From Aurantiacibacter arachoides (GTDB taxonomy: Bacteria > Pseudomonadota > Alphaproteobacteria > Sphingomonadales > Sphingomonadaceae): a stretch of DNA of 64,000 nt. Under the pieces are notes generated by a model. It did not search any database. It saw nothing but the letters and a program-made list of their open reading frames with translations, and was not told the origin of the DNA. Positions 59,516 to 64,000 of the stretch are shown here, piece by piece. The translations under genes and the position numbers were made by a program. How positions within the stretch are numbered: position 1 is the stretch's first letter; the number at the start of each line of letters is the position of its first letter. The stretch covers positions 620,001 through 684,000 of the forward strand of contig NZ_WTYH01000001.1 in NCBI RefSeq assembly GCF_009827335.1, given 5' to 3'.

Positions 59516-62155
59516 TCATCTGACCGTGCCTGGAGCTACGGCGCCAAGATCGACGAGGCCGTCACTGTTGGCAGGAACCGTAAATTCAAAACTGCGAGCG
59601 GTTGTCCCGTTCGGACCGTAGGTTTCCACCAGGTAACGCCGACCTGGCAACAGCGACGAGATCGCGAAGCGCCCGACGGTGTTGGTGAAGAAAGGCATCG
59701 GCTGCGGGTTCTCGCCATCGCGCAAATCGAGAAGCGTGACGCGGCCACCGGCAAGCGAAACGGCCTCGCCAGCCCTCGTCAGCGTTCCTGTCGCGCTGAC
59801 AAAGGCATCGGTACCAACCCGCACGGCATAGCCACTGCGATAAGGCGGCCTGACCCGAACCACGCCTGGCCCGATGTCGTAGCCTGTGGGCGGATTTTCC
59901 ACGTCGTACTGTACCGATTGCGTCACGTAGGAGGCGAGGAAATTGTTTACCGCGGCACCCAGCGCTCCGCTTTTGCCGATGTAGTTGTTCTGCGCCAGCG
60001 AGGCGCCGGCAACGACGGTTCGATCATCAAGTGTCTCGTGCGGATAGACGAGCGCGAAACTGTCGTTGATGCGGCGCCCCATGCCGAACACGCCATCGGC
60101 AAAGGCGATGGTCGTACCCACCCGCACCGAAGTCGCCTGCAACTGATCGATCGAGGAGAGCGATGGGCCAAAGGCCGCATGGCTGACCGACGCATCGAAA
60201 CGATTGCCCGAATAACTGGCAAAGCCCTGCGCCTGGACCGCATCGTCCCGATGGGTGAGGACGCCGCCGAACCCGACGCTGTTGAGTTCGTTGAGACCGC
60301 TTTGGACGTACGACAGTTCAGCGAGATTATCGCGCGATTCATATCGCGCCTCCGCCCGGCGGCGGTAGTCCGGTTGAAAGACGAGTCCGATATTGGCGCT
60401 GAAGCCACTGCCGATGGCAAAGGTACGCGGGAAGCCAGCGTAATCAACCCCGGCACGCACCGTCCAGCGTTCGTTGATGCGATAGAAGGCAGTCGCGCCG
60501 ACACGGTAGGTGTCGCCCGTTGTCTCGCGGCCCTTGAGATAGGAACCGCTGATCGTGGCGAGGATGTCCTGGCTGAATTGCCTGGTGTACTGCGCAGACA
60601 TCGAAACCGCGGTAAGATTGAAACCTTCCGGGTTAGAAAGACTGGCGAAATCGGGAGAAACGTAGTCGACTCGCAGTGAAAGGTTGTCAGCCAAACCCCC
60701 GCGATCGAAGAACTGGTCGTAGGCGACGCCCGCGCCGTACCCGGTGCCGGCCCGTTCCGACAGGCTGACGCCCCCGTCGAACAACAGCCGGCCGCCATTG
60801 GGCAAAACGAACTGGGTCTGCCCGGTCAGGCTCTGCACCTGTTCGCTCGCCTGCACGCCGACACCGATGGCGGGGCGGCCGAAAAAGGCCTTGCGGAAAA
60901 ATCCCGTGAAAGCCAACGGACCGCGGTAATCCGGCGCCCGGCCGAGTTCCCGGCTGGTGGCACCAAGGTAGGCGCCGTATTCGTAATCGCCTGGGTCCAG
61001 GTCGATCGGATCGAGGTACTGCGAATACGACAGGTCCTGCACTGCTCCGGTGATGTCCTGCACCTGCACCCGCACATCATTGCTGCCCGCCAGAAGCGGC
61101 AACGAGCTGAAATCGTAGCGACCCGGCTGCAACCGCAGTTCGCGATACAGACTGCCATTGCGAAAGAACCTGACCGTCGCCTCTCGCTGCAGGATGAGCT
61201 GGCGGTTTCCTTGCAAGACCGCCGACCGAAACGTGTTGAACCGGCGCTGCTGCCGGGCAACGCCGACGCCGCCCATCTGGACGAACGACTGTTGGCCGCG
61301 CACCTCCGGGTCCAGATCGCCCAGATACCAGCGACGGTAGCTTTCGGGTTGGTCATAAACGAAACGGGCATAGTTGCGGGCGAACCGGTAGCTCGTCTCG
61401 GTCAAGCCGAATTCCTCGCCGAGCGAGGCATCCCCTTCGAACACGATCCGCCCGAAACGCAGGGCCCCGTCAAGGTTGATTGTGGGCCGCTGCTGATCTG
61501 CCGCAGTCCACAGGTAGGTCTGCGAGGCATTGAGGTTGAGGTAGGCGGAAAAGGCCGCCGGCGCGAGGCTGACATCGTTCAGATCGTCGCGCGGCGGGGC
61601 GAAGATATCCTCCACCGCCCGCTGATCCGCCCTGACCTGAACAACCACGACCGCGAGCGATGCAGGATCGTAAGTCAGGGCGACGCCTGTCGAGACGAGA
61701 TCCTCGGGTCCGAACACCGTTAGAGGAGAGAGCGTCGCCGAAAGCTCCGCGTGCGCCTCGTCATTCAGGACGGTGCGCATCAATCGCAGGAAGGTGGGGG
61801 AATCGAGCAGGAAGCGATCGTCTGCGGTCAGCCGCATGGGGATGTCCCCGAGGGACCGGGTAAGAAACGTGAGCGGCACCGTCATGTCGATGTCGCGATC
61901 GTAGGGGTTGATGTCCGGGCGGCCGTGAGGACCGATCGGTACGGCCGGTTCCAGCAGTTGATCCGGCGTCTGCGGGCCGGGCAGCGGCACAACTATGCCG
62001 TCCTGAGCGCGCGGCGGTTGCTCCTGTTGCGGGACGGCGTTCTCCTGCGGAGCGGGCGCAGGAGTTGATCGCGGCAACGGCACGACGACCTGCGCACCTG
62101 CACCGCTTGCAAGTATCAGGGGCAGTGCTGCCGACGAAAGCAGCAAACGCTTCAC
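59516..62155 (-). CDS. Outer-membrane fimbrial usher (archaic chaperone-usher, CsuD-like)
   Basis: 879 residues from a GTG at 62155 overlapping the chaperone stop. The signal peptide ends ASGAGAQ, followed by a Pro-rich region. The usher barrel includes PGRYDFSSLPLLAGSNDVRV, YEYGAYLGATSRELG and AGVDYAGFPRTFAIG, and the C-terminal domains end RYLVETYGPNGTTARSFEF. It forms the pilus secretion pore. The operon is chaperone, usher, tip protein, SCPU protein. Confidence 0.9.
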   Translation of the reverse strand: MKRLLLSSAALPLILASGAGAQVVVPLPRSTPAPAPQENAVPQQEQPPRAQDGIVVPLPGPQTPDQLLEPAVPIGPHGRPDINPYDRDIDMTVPLTFLTRSLGDIPMRLTADDRFLLDSPTFLRLMRTVLNDEAHAELSATLSPLTVFGPEDLVSTGVALTYDPASLAVVVVQVRADQRAVEDIFAPPRDDLNDVSLAPAAFSAYLNLNASQTYLWTAADQQRPTINLDGALRFGRIVFEGDASLGEEFGLTETSYRFARNYARFVYDQPESYRRWYLGDLDPEVRGQQSFVQMGGVGVARQQRRFNTFRSAVLQGNRQLILQREATVRFFRNGSLYRELRLQPGRYDFSSLPLLAGSNDVRVQVQDITGAVQDLSYSQYLDPIDLDPGDYEYGAYLGATSRELGRAPDYRGPLAFTGFFRKAFFGRPAIGVGVQASEQVQSLTGQTQFVLPNGGRLLFDGGVSLSERAGTGYGAGVAYDQFFDRGGLADNLSLRVDYVSPDFASLSNPEGFNLTAVSMSAQYTRQFSQDILATISGSYLKGRETTGDTYRVGATAFYRINERWTVRAGVDYAGFPRTFAIGSGFSANIGLVFQPDYRRRAEARYESRDNLAELSYVQSGLNELNSVGFGGVLTHRDDAVQAQGFASYSGNRFDASVSHAAFGPSLSSIDQLQATSVRVGTTIAFADGVFGMGRRINDSFALVYPHETLDDRTVVAGASLAQNNYIGKSGALGAAVNNFLASYVTQSVQYDVENPPTGYDIGPGVVRVRPPYRSGYAVRVGTDAFVSATGTLTRAGEAVSLAGGRVTLLDLRDGENPQPMPFFTNTVGRFAISSLLPGRRYLVETYGPNGTTARSFEFTVPANSDGLVDLGAVAPGTVR

Positions 62156-62946
62156 TGAAAGAACGTCAGGCGGATTGGCTGATCGGAAAAGCCAAGGACC
62201 GGCAGACGAAAGGTCCGTTCGCCCAAAGCGGGGACATAGCCGGTTCCGACTGCGCGATTAAGCTCTTCGGTCGTCACGTCGACGCGTATGGGCTGCCCCT
62301 CGGTGTCAGTGCCTTCGAACCGCCAGTTGTAACCCGACATCATGGCATGGCGCCGGCCGGTGTTGGCGAGCGTGACCTCAAGACCACGCACGCTTTGCGC
62401 AACTTCGGTCGAACCGGGAGGGCTTTCGGGCGTGTAGGTAACGGGGCCAACCGACATGGCGCTGACGTTGGGCGTCGCGCCAGGCGGGGCGACGACGACG
62501 AGCGCGCGCATGTTGTAGACGACCTGCACCTGCGCCGCGACGTTATCAGCGTCGGCCGGCGCAAAGGCGATCGGCAGTTGATTGACGGAGACGTAGTATG
62601 CCTGGGAAGCGGCAATATCAGGCGCACCCGCCCATTGAAGCCGTACAACCTGCCTTGCACCGGGGGAAAGGACGCCCTGCGGCGGGAAGACAAGGAAATC
62701 CTCGTCAGCCGGTTCCTCGACGATGTTTCCATCATCATCCAGCGTCATGCGATAGATACGTGTTTCGAACGCCAGGCTGCCTTGGTTGATGTTCTGAACC
62801 TCGATCCGCGCCACTGCGGCGCCGGCCTGCGATTCCATTTCAACGACCATCGGGGACACGCGCATGGCAGAAGCGGGCGTCAGACCCACAACAAGAGCCA
62901 AGGCCCCCAGCGTCGCAATGCCGCGGCGCCAAAGTGTGACCAGCAT
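62152..62946 (-). CDS. Periplasmic fimbrial chaperone (CsuC-like)
   Basis: 264 residues if the third of three consecutive ATG codons (62946) is used, which has a GGGGA site at a proper distance; the first is at 62952. Signal peptide ends PASA. The PapD-like N-terminal domain has MRVSPMVVEMESQAGAAVAR, LAFETRIYRMTLD and VFPPQGVLSPGARQVVRLQW (the conserved strand and Arg). It folds and delivers SCPU pilins to the usher. First gene of the operon. Confidence 0.9.
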   Translation of the reverse strand: MLVTLWRRGIATLGALALVVGLTPASAMRVSPMVVEMESQAGAAVARIEVQNINQGSLAFETRIYRMTLDDDGNIVEEPADEDFLVFPPQGVLSPGARQVVRLQWAGAPDIAASQAYYVSVNQLPIAFAPADADNVAAQVQVVYNMRALVVVAPPGATPNVSAMSVGPVTYTPESPPGSTEVAQSVRGLEVTLANTGRRHAMMSGYNWRFEGTDTEGQPIRVDVTTEELNRAVGTGYVPALGERTFRLPVLGFSDQPIRLTFFQ

Positions 62947-62997
62947 CATCATTCCCCGTCCGTTCGTTATGATCTTAAAATTGCCACCCAGACGTGA

Positions 62998-63029
62998 AGA
63001 AAGGGGAAAGATCCCGCTCTCCCCTTTCT
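62998..63029 (-). terminator. Hairpin after the SCPU pilin gene
   Basis: AGAAAGGGGA (62998-63007) and TCCCCTTTCT (63020-63029) form a perfect 10-bp stem with a 12-nt loop. On the minus strand it lies 19 nt after the pilin stop and before the chaperone gene, so it likely ends or attenuates pilin transcription, allowing more pilin than usher to be made. Confidence 0.6.
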
Positions 63030-63048
63030 CCAGTCTGTCGTGTGTCGC

Positions 63049-63825
63049 TTAAAGAGCGCGCAGCGTCACCGTGGTGGTGCCGCTGTAGGTACCGGCCACC
63101 AGGCCGCGATCGGTGATGGCAGGTGCGTTGAAGGCGATCTCCATGGCCGAACGCCAGGCACCCTGCTGCAGCGAACCGGCATTACCGGTCGTGGGCACGG
63201 TGAAGCCCTGCTGCGTGCCGGTGGTCACGGCGTTGAGGCCCACACCGGTCCAGCTCGCGGTGACCGCGTAGGGGATGTTGGCCTGGAACTCGTCCGTGTC
63301 ATAACCACCCGGATTGGCGTTCACCATGCCGCGGATGTCGTTCTTGCTGACTTCTACGGAGTTGTTGGTGTTGCAGCCAGCGGTCAGGGTCTGGACGGTG
63401 GCAGTCGCCGGGCCGGCCATCTCGAACGCGGCATTCACGTTCTCGTTGTTGCCGGTGCGAACGCCGATGGTGCCGAAGTCGATCGTGCGCGCAGCGTTGG
63501 TGTTGCCGGCATAGAACGAGCAGTCGCGGCTGACGGTGCCGGTCAGGGTGAAGGTGTTCGCCACGGTGGGCGTAGCCGCTTCCGTGTTGTTGGCAGCGGT
63601 CGAGGTCGCCAAATAGCGCGTTCCGATATCAAGCGCGAGAAGGCCCTCGTTGATCGCAACCGTGATGGCTTCGCCGAAGTTAAGCGGCGTGTCGACGTTA
63701 CCCGTCGGCCCGACAACCGGGTTGGCATACTGAATGCGGGTCGAGGTATGGGTCTGTGCCTGAGCGCTGCCGGCAAAGGCAACAAGAGCAGTAGTGGCCA
63801 GAGCAGCCTTGAAAACGATTTTCAT
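63049..63825 (-). CDS. Spore coat U-domain major pilin (CsuA/B-like)
   Basis: 258 residues from the ATG at 63825, preceded by GAGGGGGAAT. Signal peptide ends GSAQAQ. The SCPU domain has FTLTGTVSRDCSFYAGNTNA with a disulphide Cys, VQTLTAGCNTNNSVEVSKND with the second, and ends GLVAGTYSGTTTVTLRAL, the donor-strand-type terminal strand. It would be a main shaft subunit. A near-identical paralogue begins upstream on the same strand. Confidence 0.87.
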   Translation of the reverse strand: MKIVFKAALATTALVAFAGSAQAQTHTSTRIQYANPVVGPTGNVDTPLNFGEAITVAINEGLLALDIGTRYLATSTAANNTEAATPTVANTFTLTGTVSRDCSFYAGNTNAARTIDFGTIGVRTGNNENVNAAFEMAGPATATVQTLTAGCNTNNSVEVSKNDIRGMVNANPGGYDTDEFQANIPYAVTASWTGVGLNAVTTGTQQGFTVPTTGNAGSLQQGAWRSAMEIAFNAPAITDRGLVAGTYSGTTTVTLRAL

Positions 63826-63875
63826 GATATTCCCCCTCTGATCGGACAGCGACCGCTGTCCCGTCTGGTTATTGA

Positions 63876-63903
63876 ATGGGCGGTGCACATCGGCACCGCC
63901 CAT
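63876..63903 (-). terminator. Hairpin after the upstream pilin paralogue
   Basis: ATGGGCGGTGC (63876-63886) pairs perfectly with GCACCGCCCAT (63893-63903) around a 6-nt loop. It lies 13 nt downstream, on the minus strand, of the paralogue stop at 63917. There is no strong T-run, so it may attenuate transcription or stabilise the pilin mRNA rather than terminate fully. Confidence 0.5.
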
Positions 63904-63916
63904 CCGCGTTAGGTGA

Positions 63917-64000
63917 TTACAGCGCGCGCAGCGTGACCGTGGTGGTGCCGGTGTAGGTACCAGCGACCAGGCCGCGATCGCTGATGGCGGGCGCGTTGAA
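63917..64000 (-). CDS. Second SCPU-domain pilin, C-terminal end only (runs off window)
   Basis: The minus strand reads FNAPAISDRGLVAGTYTGTT and then TVTLRAL before TAA at 63917, differing from the neighbouring pilin at only two of the visible residues. The rest lies beyond the window edge. Tandem pilin genes upstream of chaperone and usher match the Csu-type order. Confidence 0.85.
   Translation of the reverse strand, partial: FNAPAISDRGLVAGTYTGTTTVTLRAL

Noticed and set aside
1..64000. CRISPR array, rRNA operon or replication origin
   Set aside because: No regularly spaced direct repeats, rRNA-like sequence, DnaA-box clusters or iterons were seen.

Overview
The window looks like high-GC alphaproteobacterial DNA, most likely a sphingomonad (Sphingomonadaceae or Erythrobacteraceae). 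The grounds are the TonB-receptor/glycosidase locus beside a tryptophan-halogenase remnant, the sphingomonad style of the aromatic-degradation genes, an archaic chaperone-usher pilus and a FixL/FixJ pair next to an alternative oxidase. All identifications are from reading the sequence; no database search was run.

Layout. 1-2559: a gene of unknown function is split by a complete IS3-family element (342-1582) with a 4-bp target duplication; removing the element restores one reading frame. 2574-3545: 5'-truncated tryptophan halogenase. 3612-5532: MFS transporter and an SDR lacking the catalytic Tyr. 5540-21001: L-rhamnose and rhamnoside locus. A minus-strand operon (FGGY kinase, FMN L-lactate-type dehydrogenase, MFS transporter, DeoR regulator) diverges from a plus-strand series (RhaEW-type aldolase/dehydrogenase, RhaI isomerase, GH106 alpha-L-rhamnosidase lipoprotein, TonB receptor, GH1 beta-glucosidase). 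Together they could take up a rhamnosyl-glucoside, trim it and convert rhamnose to DHAP and pyruvate.

21011-46495: a dense aromatic-catabolism cluster of translationally coupled operons. It holds extradiol-type VOC dioxygenases, a C-C-hydrolase-like alpha/beta hydrolase, an FAH-family hydrolase, cupins, a cyclase-family hydrolase, a Rieske oxygenase, two glutathione transferases, an O-methyltransferase, a histidinol-dehydrogenase-family enzyme, several SDRs, an MFS transporter, FAD monooxygenases, PobA, an HxlR regulator and a NodD-like LysR regulator. Beside the rhamnosidase/glucosidase locus this suggests use of a rhamnosylated plant phenolic such as a flavonoid rutinoside; that is inference. 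Intergenic dyads shared between divergent promoters are candidate operators.

46496-47185: non-coding, with the 3' end of a tRNA (probably Ser) lacking its 5' part, which looks like the far attachment scar of an integrated island lying to its left, followed by AACAGGG repeats. 47186-55178: core-like genes: an HPP membrane protein; an operon of alternative oxidase, receiver protein, YeaR-like protein, group III truncated haemoglobin and a membrane protein; divergent fixL-fixJ with an apparent haem-PAS; a HerA-like ATPase containing a C10 tract; exonuclease III. 55413-57590: two IS6-family copies and a third remnant. 57591-58054: non-coding, with a diverged repeat also seen at 46650. 58055-64000: archaic (Csu-like) chaperone-usher pilus operons, the last pilin cut by the window edge.
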